Source: Roseateles subflavus (GTDB lineage Bacteria > Pseudomonadota > Gammaproteobacteria > Burkholderiales > Burkholderiaceae_C). Taken from it: a DNA stretch of 64,000 nucleotides. The stretch lies in assembly GCF_030285365.1 (NCBI RefSeq), contig NZ_JASVDS010000004.1, forward strand, positions 62,001 to 126,000. The letters are read 5' to 3'. Positions 32,535 through 43,566 of the stretch are shown here, piece by piece. The notes beneath the pieces are model-generated. The model ran no database searches and was not told the DNA's origin. It saw only the letters and a list, made by a program, of their open reading frames with translations. The number at the start of each line of letters is the position of its first letter. The first letter of the stretch is position 1. A program made the position numbers and the translations under genes.

Positions 32535-33241
32535 GGCGGCTGCCGGTGCTGAGCCTTGCGCTCGCCCTCGCCCTCGCCCTGGTGGCCCCGGCCGCGCAGG
32601 CGGAGCTGTGGGCCTATGTGGACAACGCCGGCGTGGCGCACTTCGCGGCGCAGCGCCTCGACGACCGCTACCAGCCCGTGATGAGCGTCGGCGCCCGCCC
32701 GCAGCGCGTGCCGGGCAAGACCGACCACGGCCGCTCGCTGCTGACCTGGCTGGAGTTCGCCCCCGAGGTCAAGGCCGTGCTGCCCTATCTGCGCGAGGCC
32801 TCGCAGCAGACCGGCGTGGACCTGGAGCTCCTCAAGGCCATGATCGCCGTCGAGAGCGGCTTCAAGGCCGATGTGGTCTCCCCGCGTGGCGCCACCGGCC
32901 TCATGCAGATCACCGCCATCGCGGCCGAGCAGTACGCCACGCCCGCCGAGGCGCGGCAGCCCGTCGAGCAGCGCCTGCGCACGCCTCGCAGCAATGTGCT
33001 GCTGGGCGCGCGTATGCTGGCCGACCTCATCAAGCGCTACGGCCGCATCGACGCGGCCCTGGCAGCCTGGAACGCCGGTGAGACGGCGGTCCGCAAGGCC
33101 GGGGGGCGCATGCCTCCCATCGACGAAACCCAGGCCCATGTGCAGATGGTGCTGGAGCTCTACTGGGCGCTGCTGCAGCGCAGCCAGAGCCAGCAGCTGC
33201 AGGGCATGCAATTCCACAGCGCGCCGGTCTCCCAGCAGTAG
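32531..33241 (+). CDS. Exported lytic transglycosylase (SLT/MltE-type) with DUF4124
   Basis: 236 aa. Signal peptide LSLALALALALVAPAAQA, then a short DUF4124-like segment (ELWAYVDNAGVAHFAAQ). The lysozyme-like SLT domain (about 90-210) has catalytic Glu in LLKAMIAVESGF, SPRGATGLMQI and a later AAWNAGETAV. It cleaves the murein glycan to 1,6-anhydro products in the periplasm. It lies between GNAT (4-nt overlap) and parC (36 nt), an unexpected place for a murein enzyme. Confidence 0.93.
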   Translation: MRRLPVLSLALALALALVAPAAQAELWAYVDNAGVAHFAAQRLDDRYQPVMSVGARPQRVPGKTDHGRSLLTWLEFAPEVKAVLPYLREASQQTGVDLELLKAMIAVESGFKADVVSPRGATGLMQITAIAAEQYATPAEARQPVEQRLRTPRSNVLLGARMLADLIKRYGRIDAALAAWNAGETAVRKAGGRMPPIDETQAHVQMVLELYWALLQRSQSQQLQGMQFHSAPVSQQ

Positions 33242-33277
33242 GCCCGCACCAGGCCAGCAGGCAAGGCGCCCATTCCC

Positions 33278-35644
<2,367 letters not shown>

Positions 35645-35684
35645 GCCCGGCGAGACCCCGGATGGCACAGGGATAATCCGCCCG

Positions 35685-37253
35685 ATGACCGATTCCCAGA
35701 TCCGCGCCGCGGTCCTGCCCGAGCAGGGCGCCGCGGCCGAGCGCTTTGACGACGCCGACGGCAGCGAGGGCGCGCGCTTCGAGGACTACTTCCGCGAAGG
35801 CGCCGTCCCCGGCGAGGCCCTGCTGTGGTGGCAGCTCGAGCGCAATGAACCCCTGATCCAGGCGATGCGGGCCCTGTTCCACGGGCCTGCGGCGCTGGTG
35901 CGCCTGCGCCTGTGGGTCTTCATGGAGTTGATGGCGCTGCCGGAGTCCCGCCTGCCGCGCGACACCCTCAACCGCCACTTCCACGCCCTGCGCGACGAGG
36001 CCCTGGAGCTGGTGCTCAAGCGCCTGCGCGAGGCCCAGCTGCTGGCCTGGGACGCCTCGAACCAGCAGTACGGCATCACCCCGCTGGCCCAGCAGCTCGT
36101 GGGCCTGCTCTCGCCCCTGACCGTGGCGGGCGAGCAGGACGCCGACCTCGCCGCACTGCTGGCCAATGTGGCGGGGGCCCATCAGCTCGGCACGCTGGAC
36201 CCCGCGCAGCTGCATCACCTGCAGGCGCAGCTGGCCCGCTTGTATGACGAGTTCGCCGATGCCATCGCCAGCGGCTCGGAGTTCCACCTGCGCCGCGCGC
36301 GCCAGCGTTTCGAGCGTGCGCTCGGGCTGGTGGAGCGTGCCAGCGAGGCGCTCTCGGCCATCATCGAGCAGGCCCAGGCCGACGGCAACGCGCGCCTGGA
36401 GCGCCTCGCCCGCGAGCTGGGCCTGGCGCAGGCGCGGCTGCTGGCCATGGCGAGCCAGTTCAACCGCGCCCTGCAGCAGGTGGACCGCCAGCGCGTGACG
36501 CTGGGCTCCACCGGCATCACCACGACGGATGTGCGGCGCTGGCTGCAGAACGTGCCCTTCCTCGAGAACCTTAGCCTCGGCGCGCTCTCGCGGCCGGTGC
36601 TGCCGGTGATGGTGGCGCAGCACGAGCTGCTGGACACCTGCGAGGCCGAGTTCGAGCGCGACCGCCCCAAGCCGCCCGTGCCTGAGCCGCTGCCGGCGGG
36701 CCTCGTGGCGCCGGAAGGCCAGCTCGCCGTGATGAGCCTGCCCGAGGACCTCGCCGGCATGCAGACCCTGCTGGGCCTGTGGAAGACCGAGGGCCGCGGG
36801 GCGCAAGACCTGACCCCCGCCGTGCTGGGCGACAGCTACGCCCGCGCCGCCTACCGTGCCCAGCTGCTGCCGCTCCTGGGGGACCCGCAGGCTCAGCATC
36901 TGCAGGGCGCGACGGGCGACATGGCCCGCCAGCCCTGGCGCGTGCGCTGGTCCGCCGAGCAGGGCGAGGTCGAGGATGAATTCGTCAAGTGGATGAGCCG
37001 TGGCCATCTGCTGCCGGTGGACGAGGAGGGCCGGGTGATCCTGCCTCCCGAGCTGCAGTCCGAGCCCGAATCCAAGGACATGCCCGACGCCAGTGCGGAT
37101 GCCCATGCCGGCGCCGATGCCGGTGCCAAGTCCGGTGCCAAGTCCGGTGCCAATGCCGCTGCCACATCCGGCGCCACACCCGGCGCCACTGCCGCCGCCA
37201 CTGCTGCCGCCACCGCCCCTCACGCCGCCCCCAGCCCCGCCTCCGAATCATGA
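35685..37253 (+). CDS. MksF-like kleisin subunit of an SMC condensin
   Basis: 522 aa. Mostly helical with an N-terminal winged-helix-like segment (LFHGPAALVRLRLWVFMELM, HALRDEALELVLKRLREAQLL), a long central helical bundle (about 200-330) and a C-terminal domain, consistent with kleisins of MukF/MksF/JetA type. Identity rests on order and size: it precedes a MksE-like and an SMC gene and overlaps the former (ATGA). The kleisin bridges SMC heads and recruits the kite subunit. The last 50 residues are an Ala/Gly/Ser/Lys repeat tail absent from typical homologues. It contains one copy of the dispersed 15-mer (codons QDLTP). Confidence 0.83.
   Translation: MTDSQIRAAVLPEQGAAAERFDDADGSEGARFEDYFREGAVPGEALLWWQLERNEPLIQAMRALFHGPAALVRLRLWVFMELMALPESRLPRDTLNRHFHALRDEALELVLKRLREAQLLAWDASNQQYGITPLAQQLVGLLSPLTVAGEQDADLAALLANVAGAHQLGTLDPAQLHHLQAQLARLYDEFADAIASGSEFHLRRARQRFERALGLVERASEALSAIIEQAQADGNARLERLARELGLAQARLLAMASQFNRALQQVDRQRVTLGSTGITTTDVRRWLQNVPFLENLSLGALSRPVLPVMVAQHELLDTCEAEFERDRPKPPVPEPLPAGLVAPEGQLAVMSLPEDLAGMQTLLGLWKTEGRGAQDLTPAVLGDSYARAAYRAQLLPLLGDPQAQHLQGATGDMARQPWRVRWSAEQGEVEDEFVKWMSRGHLLPVDEEGRVILPPELQSEPESKDMPDASADAHAGADAGAKSGAKSGANAAATSGATPGATAAATAAATAPHAAPSPASES
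36803..36817 (+). repeat. Dispersed 15-mer, copy 2
   Basis: Exact GCAAGACCTGACCCC, inside the kleisin gene and in the same codon phase (QDLTP) as copies 1 and 3, using the CAA glutamine codon rare in this window. Confidence 0.7.
37119..37215 (+). repeat. Degenerate 12-bp tandem repeat at the 3' end of the kleisin gene
   Basis: Units of the GGTGCCAAGTCC type, first nearly identical and then decaying to GCC/GGC-rich copies, encode the Ala/Gly/Ser/Lys tail (GAKSGAKSGANAAATS). The pattern suggests recent slippage expansion. Confidence 0.7.
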
Positions 37254-38023
37254 GCAACACCCTGGACGACGCGGCCCACCTGGCCGCGCAACTGATCGCC
37301 CGCCGCTGGCTGCCCCGCAGCCACCCGCTGGTGCGCCGCGCCCTGATCGACACCGAGCTGTGGACCGCGCTGAACAACCGGCTGTCCGCCGTCGGTCTGA
37401 AGCTGGTCGAGAACCTCTACGCCGACCACATCACCGTGGCCATGCTGCGCCCGGCCGAGGTGGCGGTGTTCGGCGAGACGGGGCTCGCGGCCAACAACAA
37501 CCTGGACCTCCCGCGCGACGGCGTGGCCCTGCTGGTGGTGCTGTGGTCGCTGATCATCCTGCCCAAGCGCCAGCGCCAGATCGCCCGCACCGAGGCCGAG
37601 GCCGAAGGGCAGGGCGAGATGTTCGCCACCGACAAGCCGCTGCCGCTGGCCTCCAGCGTCTCGCCCACGCTGTCCTACCGCAGCCTGCTGGCCGACTTCG
37701 GCAACCAGCTCGGGAAGAAGATGCGCCTGGATGCCAATCTCAAGCTGCTGGAGCGCAACGGCTTCATCACCCGCCGCGCCGAGGACATCGCCGAGGGCCC
37801 GCTGCTGGACCTGCTTCTGGACTACGACGTGCTCGCGCCGCGCGTGCTGGACGGCTCGCTGGCCGACGTGCTGGCGCGCGCCACCGACCCGCTGGCCGGC
37901 CCGGCGATCAACGCCATCATCGCCAAGCGCAACGAGCCCGAGCCGGAACCTGAGCCGGTGCCCGAAGAAGAATTGAACGACGACGCCGCAGCACCCGCGG
38001 GCGACGCGCCGGAGACGCACTGA
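37250..38023 (+). CDS. MksE-like kite subunit of the condensin
   Basis: 257 aa from the ATG that overlaps the kleisin stop (ATGA). Two winged-helix-like portions are recognisable (about 60-115: KLVENLYADHITVAML; about 140-190: LLADFGNQLGKKMRLDANLK, followed by RNGFITRRAED). The tail from 225 is acidic (EPEPEPEPVPEEEL). This matches MksE/JetB, which dimerises on the kleisin. The stop overlaps the SMC start (TGATG). Assignment depends on gene order, size and fold rather than on a catalytic motif. Confidence 0.83.
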   Translation: MSNTLDDAAHLAAQLIARRWLPRSHPLVRRALIDTELWTALNNRLSAVGLKLVENLYADHITVAMLRPAEVAVFGETGLAANNNLDLPRDGVALLVVLWSLIILPKRQRQIARTEAEAEGQGEMFATDKPLPLASSVSPTLSYRSLLADFGNQLGKKMRLDANLKLLERNGFITRRAEDIAEGPLLDLLLDYDVLAPRVLDGSLADVLARATDPLAGPAINAIIAKRNEPEPEPEPVPEEELNDDAAAPAGDAPETH

Positions 38024-40854
38024 TGTTTCATCTGCAATCGCTCGAACTGCTGCATTGGGACTACTGCCGCCGTGTCTCCATGCCGCTGGACGGCAACATC
38101 ATCACCATCGCCGGCCCCAACGGCTCGGGCAAGACCACGCTGCTGGATGCGATGCGCACGCTGCTGGGCCTGGAGTGCTCGGGCGGCCGCACCTACAAGA
38201 CCTACGCCCGCCATGCCAATGCCGAGACGGCCTGGTTGCGCGCCCTCGTGGACAACCGCCCGCGCGGCCGCCAGAACAGCAGCCGGCCCTTCGCCAGCTC
38301 GCTGCTCTACGCGGACCAGGTGACCCTGGCCTGCCGCATCGAGCGCCATGGCGGGGACTGGCAGCGCCGCTACCTGCTCGTGGACGGCGTCCATGAGATC
38401 GAGGCCCTGGCCGAACGCGCCGAGAAGGACTGGCTGGGCATCGAGGCCTGGAAGAAGCGCCTGGAGGCCGCCGGCCTGACCCGCGCGATCGGCCGCGTGC
38501 TGGCCCTGGAGCAGGGCCAGACCGACCGCCTGTGCGAGCTGAGCCCCAAGGAGCTGCTGCGCCTCGTCTTCGAGGTCTTCGGCGACCAGGAGGTGCTGGA
38601 CCGCTACGACCAGGCCCGCAGCCATCAGCAGCAGCTGAGCAAGGAAGTGGAGCTGGCGGCGCACGAGCTGTCGCACACCCAGGCGCAGCTCTCGGACCTG
38701 GCCAACCGCGTCAACAGCTATCAGCAGTACCAGCTGCGGCTGAAGGAGCGCGAGCGCCTGGCCACCGAGGTCGTGCCGGTGCTGCAGTGGTCCGAAGGCC
38801 GTCTGCGCACGGCCCAGGCCCTGCGCGAGCTGCATCGCCAGCGGCTCTTCGCCTCGGGGGACCAGCGCAACATGGCCGCCAAGCGCGCCGAGCTGCACGC
38901 CCTGTTCGAGAAGCACGAGGCCGCCAAGCAGGACCTGCTGGATCTGGAGCGCCAGCGCAAGGAGGCCCGTGCGGCCTTCGACGCCGCCCGCGAGGCCGAG
39001 CGCCCCGCCGAGCTGCTGGCCAAGCGCGAGGAGGAGCTCAAGGCGCTGTCGGCCGTCGAGGCCGATGCCAAGGAGCTGACGGCGCGCCTGGAGGAGCTGG
39101 GCAACCGCCAGCACGCGCTGCGTGAGAGCTACACCCGCACCAACGACCAGTCCCGCAAGGCCCAGGCGGCCATGGACGCGCTGCAAGGCCAGCGCCTGCC
39201 GCCGCCGCCGCCCGAGGTCACGCGATTCCGCAAGGCGCTCGATGAGGCCGGCATCGGCCATCACGTGCTGGCCGACTGCATCGACATCGCCGACGAGGCC
39301 TGGCGCGCCGCGGCCGAGGGCTTCCTGCGCCCCTCGCGCTGGGTCGTCGTGCTCGAACGTGCCGGTGACGAGTCCCGCGCCTTCGCCCTGGCCGCGAAGG
39401 AGCGCTACCGCCATTACGTGGTGGGGGACAGCGAGTCGGTGCCCTCGGTGGTCCCGAAGGACAGCCTGCTGTCCACGCTGAAGGTCAGCGCCAAGCTGCC
39501 GGGCTGGCTGATCCGCCAGCTGGGCGGCATCCGCTGCGTCAAGGACACGGAGGCCGGCCGTGACGCCGGCGGCGAGTGGATCACCCCCGACGCCTACTAC
39601 CGCGACGGCCGCGGCGGCCGCAGCCTGTGGGTGGAGCCGCGCGAGTACCAGTTCGGCGTGTCCGCACTGGATTCGCGTCGCCAGTCCCTGGAGCGCGAGC
39701 TGGCCCGTTACGACGGCGAGCTGACCCGCATCGCCAAGGAGCAGGCCGAGGTCGAGCGCCAGCTGAAGGACGCGCAGCGCGCGGCCCAGGGCCACAAGGC
39801 GGCGCTGGAGCTGTCCGAGCGTTCCGACGAATTCGCCGAGTGCCGCGCCCGCATGCCGGCCCTGCGCCAGGCCCGCGTCGAGGCCGCCACGCGCATGGCA
39901 CAGCTGGACCAGGCGCACGACCGTGCCCTGGCCCAGGTCACGCGCAGCGAGCGGGACTACGAGTCGGCCCAGGGCTCGCTCAAGGCCAGCGAGGAGAACG
40001 TGCTGCGCGTGCAGCGCGACCAGGAAGGCCGCCTGCGCGACCTGAAGGCGGCGGCCCAGGCCTCGCGCGAGGCTCGTGCCAAGTTCCCCTCGAGCTGGAC
40101 GCAGCCGGCCCGCGTGGCCGCGCTGCGCGACGAGTTCGAGAACGCCAAGCAGGCCGAGATCGCCATGCGCCATGTGCAGCAGGAACTCGACACGGGCCTC
40201 AACGCCGGTACCTGGGAGACCGACCCGGCCGTGGCGGACCGTCACACCCGCATGCACCTCTCCGTGCTGGAGCAGACCACGCAGCTGGACGACCGCCGCG
40301 CCAGCAACGAGATGGCCCGCATCGCCGCCTTCAATGCCCGCGAGCGCTACATCGACGTGCTGCGCGCCACCGTGCGCCGCTACAAGAAGAACGTGCAGGA
40401 GCTGGGCGAGCTGGCCGGCGTCATCGCCCAGGCGGAGCTGCCGCACCTGGACAACGACGACCTCGTGCTGGCCCAGGCCGGCCTGCATGTGCGCTTCAAC
40501 TTCGACGGCAAGGGTGAGGTCGGCCTGAACGACGGCGAGGCCTCGGGCGGCCAGCAGGTGCTCAAGAGCCTGATCCTGCTGGTGGGGCTGATGAAGGACG
40601 ACGACAGCCCGGGGGGCTTCGTCTTCATCGACGAGCCCTTCGCCCACCTGGACGTTCGCAACATCCAGCTCGTCGGCCACTTCCTGCGCTCGACGCGCGC
40701 GCAGTACCTGCTGACCACGCCGATCACGCACAACGTGGAGGTCTTCGAGCCCTCGGAGATCACGCTGGTGACCAGCAAGAAGCCGCGCGGCGAGCGCTGG
40801 GCGCCGCCCATCGCGGTGCTGGCGCGGCGGCCGGAGAAGTCGGTCTACGACTGA
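38023..40854 (+). CDS. MksB-like SMC ATPase of a condensin
   Basis: 943 aa, the size of MksB rather than full SMC (about 1200). Walker A GPNGSGKTTLLDAM at about 30-43; signature motif ASGGQQVLKSLILL and Walker B GGFVFIDEPFAHLD at the C-terminus. Long coiled coils (about 200-385 and 555-770) are separated by a hinge-like globular domain (about 390-550). It should dimerise and, with the MksF/MksE-like proteins, organise or extrude DNA. No MksG/JetD (TOPRIM nuclease) gene lies on either side, so a chromosome-maintenance rather than plasmid-cutting Wadjet role is favoured. It ends a run of genes that begins with parE. Confidence 0.88.
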   Translation: MFHLQSLELLHWDYCRRVSMPLDGNIITIAGPNGSGKTTLLDAMRTLLGLECSGGRTYKTYARHANAETAWLRALVDNRPRGRQNSSRPFASSLLYADQVTLACRIERHGGDWQRRYLLVDGVHEIEALAERAEKDWLGIEAWKKRLEAAGLTRAIGRVLALEQGQTDRLCELSPKELLRLVFEVFGDQEVLDRYDQARSHQQQLSKEVELAAHELSHTQAQLSDLANRVNSYQQYQLRLKERERLATEVVPVLQWSEGRLRTAQALRELHRQRLFASGDQRNMAAKRAELHALFEKHEAAKQDLLDLERQRKEARAAFDAAREAERPAELLAKREEELKALSAVEADAKELTARLEELGNRQHALRESYTRTNDQSRKAQAAMDALQGQRLPPPPPEVTRFRKALDEAGIGHHVLADCIDIADEAWRAAAEGFLRPSRWVVVLERAGDESRAFALAAKERYRHYVVGDSESVPSVVPKDSLLSTLKVSAKLPGWLIRQLGGIRCVKDTEAGRDAGGEWITPDAYYRDGRGGRSLWVEPREYQFGVSALDSRRQSLERELARYDGELTRIAKEQAEVERQLKDAQRAAQGHKAALELSERSDEFAECRARMPALRQARVEAATRMAQLDQAHDRALAQVTRSERDYESAQGSLKASEENVLRVQRDQEGRLRDLKAAAQASREARAKFPSSWTQPARVAALRDEFENAKQAEIAMRHVQQELDTGLNAGTWETDPAVADRHTRMHLSVLEQTTQLDDRRASNEMARIAAFNARERYIDVLRATVRRYKKNVQELGELAGVIAQAELPHLDNDDLVLAQAGLHVRFNFDGKGEVGLNDGEASGGQQVLKSLILLVGLMKDDDSPGGFVFIDEPFAHLDVRNIQLVGHFLRSTRAQYLLTTPITHNVEVFEPSEITLVTSKKPRGERWAPPIAVLARRPEKSVYD

Positions 40855-40864
40855 GCATGAGGAA

Positions 40865-40882
40865 GGGGCGCCACGGCGCCCC
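40865..40882. terminator. Hairpin between convergent SMC and mgtC genes
   Basis: GGGGCGC (40865-40871) pairs with GCGCCCC (40876-40882), 11 nt after the SMC stop and 28 nt from the end of the convergent mgtC gene. There is no T-tract; it may act in both directions as a weak terminator. Confidence 0.45.
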
Positions 40883-40909
40883 GCTCGCTGCCCGGCAGGG
40901 CGTGGCCGC

Positions 40910-41668
40910 TCAGTTGCGGGCGTGCGTCACGCGGTAGTCGGCGACGCCGTCGAGCTCGCCGAGGCGGCTCGAGAACCGGGTGAGCGTCTCGCCCCGGTAG
41001 TTCCGCTTGGCCGTGCAGACGAAGCGCCATTCCTCGTGCATGCCGATGCGCTCGATGCTCAGCGAGCCCGGCGCGAAGCGGTAGCCCAGCTGCTCGGTGA
41101 AGGCGGACAGCTCGGCCTGGTTGAAGCGGCGTCCGTCCACGCCGCGCACGGTCACGGAGATGGCCGGGTGCGATGGCAGGGCGGCCTCCAGCTTGGCGCC
41201 CCACATCATCAGGCTCGCGCACAGCAGCGTGAGCGAGATGGCGGCGAAGTAGAAGCCCATGCCCAGCAGAATGCCGATGGCCGAGGCGGCCCACAGCGAG
41301 GCGGCGGTGGTGAGGCCGGAGATGTTCATGCCCTCGCGCATGATGACGCCCGCGCAGAGGAAGCCGATGCCGGTGACCACGCCCTGGATCACGCGCGTGG
41401 GGTCCGCGATGAGCGGCGCCGCGCCGCCCGCCACATGCCCGCCGAACCACTGCTGCGGGTAGGCCAGCAGGATCACCACGCCGGTCGAGGCCATGCAGAC
41501 CAGCGCGTAGGTGCGCATGCCCGCGGCCCGGCCGTGGAAGGCCCGTTCGTAGCCTAGGATCAAGCCCAGCAGCATGGCGCCCATGAGGTGCAGCAGCATC
41601 AGGACATTGGCTTGCCACTGCTCGGCCGTCCAGTAGCGCAGCAGATGGTCCAGGTCCAGCAGGCTCAT
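40910..41668 (-). CDS. MgtC/SapB-family membrane protein
   Basis: 252 aa with about five TM helices. Family hallmarks: MGAMLLGLILGYERAFHGRA, YALVCMASTGVVILLAY, VVTGIGFLCAGVIMREG and TTAASLWAASAIGILLGMGF. A C-terminal ACT-like cytoplasmic domain of about 90 residues is present (ISVTVRGVDGRRFN onward). MgtC proteins inhibit F-type ATPase or phosphate uptake under low Mg2+ in some pathogens; in free-living bacteria the role is less clear. Convergent with the condensin operon; no Mg2+ transporter gene is adjacent. Confidence 0.93.
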   Translation of the reverse strand: MSLLDLDHLLRYWTAEQWQANVLMLLHLMGAMLLGLILGYERAFHGRAAGMRTYALVCMASTGVVILLAYPQQWFGGHVAGGAAPLIADPTRVIQGVVTGIGFLCAGVIMREGMNISGLTTAASLWAASAIGILLGMGFYFAAISLTLLCASLMMWGAKLEAALPSHPAISVTVRGVDGRRFNQAELSAFTEQLGYRFAPGSLSIERIGMHEEWRFVCTAKRNYRGETLTRFSSRLGELDGVADYRVTHARN

Positions 41669-41799
41669 GAGGTGATCTTCTTGTCAGCGTGCGGCATGCA
41701 CCATGGCTGCACCATAGCCCCACTGCAGGGCGTGGACAAGACGAAGAGTGGCGGATTTGCCGCGCAGCTCCGTCGACGGCCTGCGCTTGCGGCGAGGGC

Positions 41800-42276
41800 T
41801 CAGAGGCTCCACTGCGGCTTGGCCACCATGAGCCAGAAGATCACCGGCATGGCGGCGAAGGCCGGGTAGCCGAGCGCCTCCCACCAGCGGGCGAAGCGCC
41901 AGTACCGCGCGGGCAGCGGCTCGCCGCGGGCCAGGGCGGTTTCAGCCATGTCGCGCATGCGCAGCTGCAGCCAGACGACCGGCAGCCAGCAGCCGCCGGC
42001 CAGCAGGTAGAGCCCGATGGCGGTGGCGAGCCAGGGCGTGCTCAGCGGCCAGCCCGCGAGATGCGCCATCCACACGCCCGTGAGGGGCTGCACGATGACC
42101 GCCGGCGTGGTGAACCAGGTGTCGGCGACGACGACCATGCGGCACACGGCGGCCTGCGTCTCCAGCGAGCCCGTCCGGTTGGCGAAGAAGAGGTAGAAGG
42201 CCGAGCCGAAGCCCGTGCCGGCCAGCAGCACGCTGGAGATCACGTGCAGGGTCTTGAGGATCAGGTATTCATTCAT
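41800..42276 (-). CDS. DUF2269-family membrane protein
   Basis: A 158-aa protein with four TM helices. LKTLHVISSVLLAGTGFGSA and an internal TWFTTPAVIVQPLTGVWM match the DUF2269/YwnH-like family, with a histidine in TM1 and conserved small residues that suggest cofactor or ion binding. It is the last gene of a four-gene operon; its start lies 8 nt inside the DoxX-like gene. Function unknown. Confidence 0.85.
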   Translation of the reverse strand: MNEYLILKTLHVISSVLLAGTGFGSAFYLFFANRTGSLETQAAVCRMVVVADTWFTTPAVIVQPLTGVWMAHLAGWPLSTPWLATAIGLYLLAGGCWLPVVWLQLRMRDMAETALARGEPLPARYWRFARWWEALGYPAFAAMPVIFWLMVAKPQWSL

Positions 42277-42652
42277 GAGGGGCGTGACGGTCGGGGGTCA
42301 GGTCTTGCAGGACCAGGAGCAGGGCGGCAATGGGCAGGTTCTTGCTCAAGGGGCCCAGCGGGTGGAGCCACAGCGCGGGCTGCAGCACGGTGGCCACAAC
42401 GGTCATCACGCCGACCAGGGCGAGGCAGGCGCGGTAGACCGCCGGCCGGTCCCAGCGCCACACCGCCAGGCCGAGTGCCAGGTCCGCCGCGCTGCCGGCC
42501 GCGATGGCGGCGTCGTGCCAGGCGGGCGGCAGCAGGGTGCCGGTCAGGAGGTCGCGGGAGACGCCGTGCCAGCCGATCAGGCTCACGGCGGCCGTGCCGA
42601 GCCACAGGGCGACCAGGCTGGCGCGGGCGAGGCGGCGATGACGCGGGCTCAT
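42269..42652 (-). CDS. DoxX-like small membrane protein
   Basis: 127 aa, four TM helices (RLARASLVALWLGTAAVSLI; AAIAAGSAADLALGLAVW; ACLALVGVMTVVATVLQPAL; NLPIAALLLVLQ). This is the pattern of the DoxX-like family frequently fused or adjacent to NAD(P)-binding epimerase-like proteins, as here. The start overlaps the SDR-like gene stop by 4 nt (ATGA). The C-terminal codons include a copy of the dispersed 15-mer. Confidence 0.82.
   Translation of the reverse strand: MSPRHRRLARASLVALWLGTAAVSLIGWHGVSRDLLTGTLLPPAWHDAAIAAGSAADLALGLAVWRWDRPAVYRACLALVGVMTVVATVLQPALWLHPLGPLSKNLPIAALLLVLQDLTPDRHAPHE
42294..42308 (-). repeat. Dispersed 15-mer, copy 3
   Basis: Exact GCAAGACCTGACCCC on the minus strand near the 3' end of the DoxX-like gene (QDLTP phase). 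Confidence 0.7.
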
Positions 42653-43566
42653 GCGGGCGCTCCGGAGTCCGGGCCGTCGAAGACGGACCGTGGCGGGCGC
42701 CCCAGCACGGCCTGCAGCGGCGCGACGTCCGCGATGTTGTCGGCGCCGAGCAGGGCCAGGGTCTCGCTGCCCCAGGGCTGGCGCGGGCAGAGGTCGCCCA
42801 GGCGAGCGGAGGCCGTCCCCAGGGCCGACGGCAGCACGAGCAGCCGGGCGGGCGGCAGGCCCGCGGCGCGGCGCAGACGGGCGATGAAGTCCGGCAGCGT
42901 GAAGCGCTCGGGGCCGACCGCGTCGAGCGTGGCCGGCGGGCGCTCCGTGGCCTGCAGCAGGCGCACGCAGGCCGCCGCGAGGTCCTCCACACACACAGGC
43001 TGGATCTGCGGCGACACGGCCTGGGCGGGCCAGGGCAGCAGCGGCAGGCGCGCCAGACGCCGGAACAGCGCGGTGCTCGCGCCCCCTTCGCCGAAGACCA
43101 CGCTCGGGCGCAGCACGCAGGCCTCGAGCCGGCCTTCGGCGCGCAGGCTCAGCAGCGAGGCCTCGGCCTGGCGCTTGCTCTGGGCGTAGCGCGTGCGGCT
43201 GTCCGGCGGCATCAGGGCCGAGACCTGCAGCACGCGGCGCACCCCCGTGTTGGCGCAGGCGCTGAACAGGGCGGCCGGCACGGTGTGGTGGATGGCGTCC
43301 ATCGCCTGCCCGCCGCCCTCGCGCAGCACGCCCACGGCATTGATCACGGCCTCGCAGTCGGCCACCCGGGCATGCCAGGGCTCCGGACGGGTGTCGCGGC
43401 TGAAGTCCATGAGGCAGGGCTCGGTGCCGTCGGGCAAAGTGGCCTGGGACCGCTCGCGGACACCGGCGCGCACGGTGAAGCCGGCCGCCTGCAGTGCCTG
43501 GACGATGTGCCGGCCGATGAAGCCCTGGGCGCCGCACACCAGGACGCGACGTGCGGGGCCGCTCAT
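42649..43566 (-). CDS. NAD(P)-binding atypical SDR / epimerase-like protein
   Basis: About 305 aa from the ATG at 43566, which overlaps the DCC1 gene stop (ATGA). The Rossmann motif VLVCGAQGFIGRHIVQAL is followed by ACANTGVRRVLQVSALMPPD and RYAQSKRQAEASL, giving the Y-x3-K-like pair as in NDUFA9-like atypical SDRs. Substrate unknown. The SDR/DoxX/DUF2269/DCC1 gene order recurs in proteobacteria, in my recollection, and suggests a membrane redox function. Confidence 0.87.
   Translation of the reverse strand: MSGPARRVLVCGAQGFIGRHIVQALQAAGFTVRAGVRERSQATLPDGTEPCLMDFSRDTRPEPWHARVADCEAVINAVGVLREGGGQAMDAIHHTVPAALFSACANTGVRRVLQVSALMPPDSRTRYAQSKRQAEASLLSLRAEGRLEACVLRPSVVFGEGGASTALFRRLARLPLLPWPAQAVSPQIQPVCVEDLAAACVRLLQATERPPATLDAVGPERFTLPDFIARLRRAAGLPPARLLVLPSALGTASARLGDLCPRQPWGSETLALLGADNIADVAPLQAVLGRPPRSVFDGPDSGAPA

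Noticed and set aside
35685-40854. Complete Wadjet (JetABCD) defence system
   Set aside because: The first three components fit, but no JetD/MksG TOPRIM nuclease gene is present between parC and mgtC.
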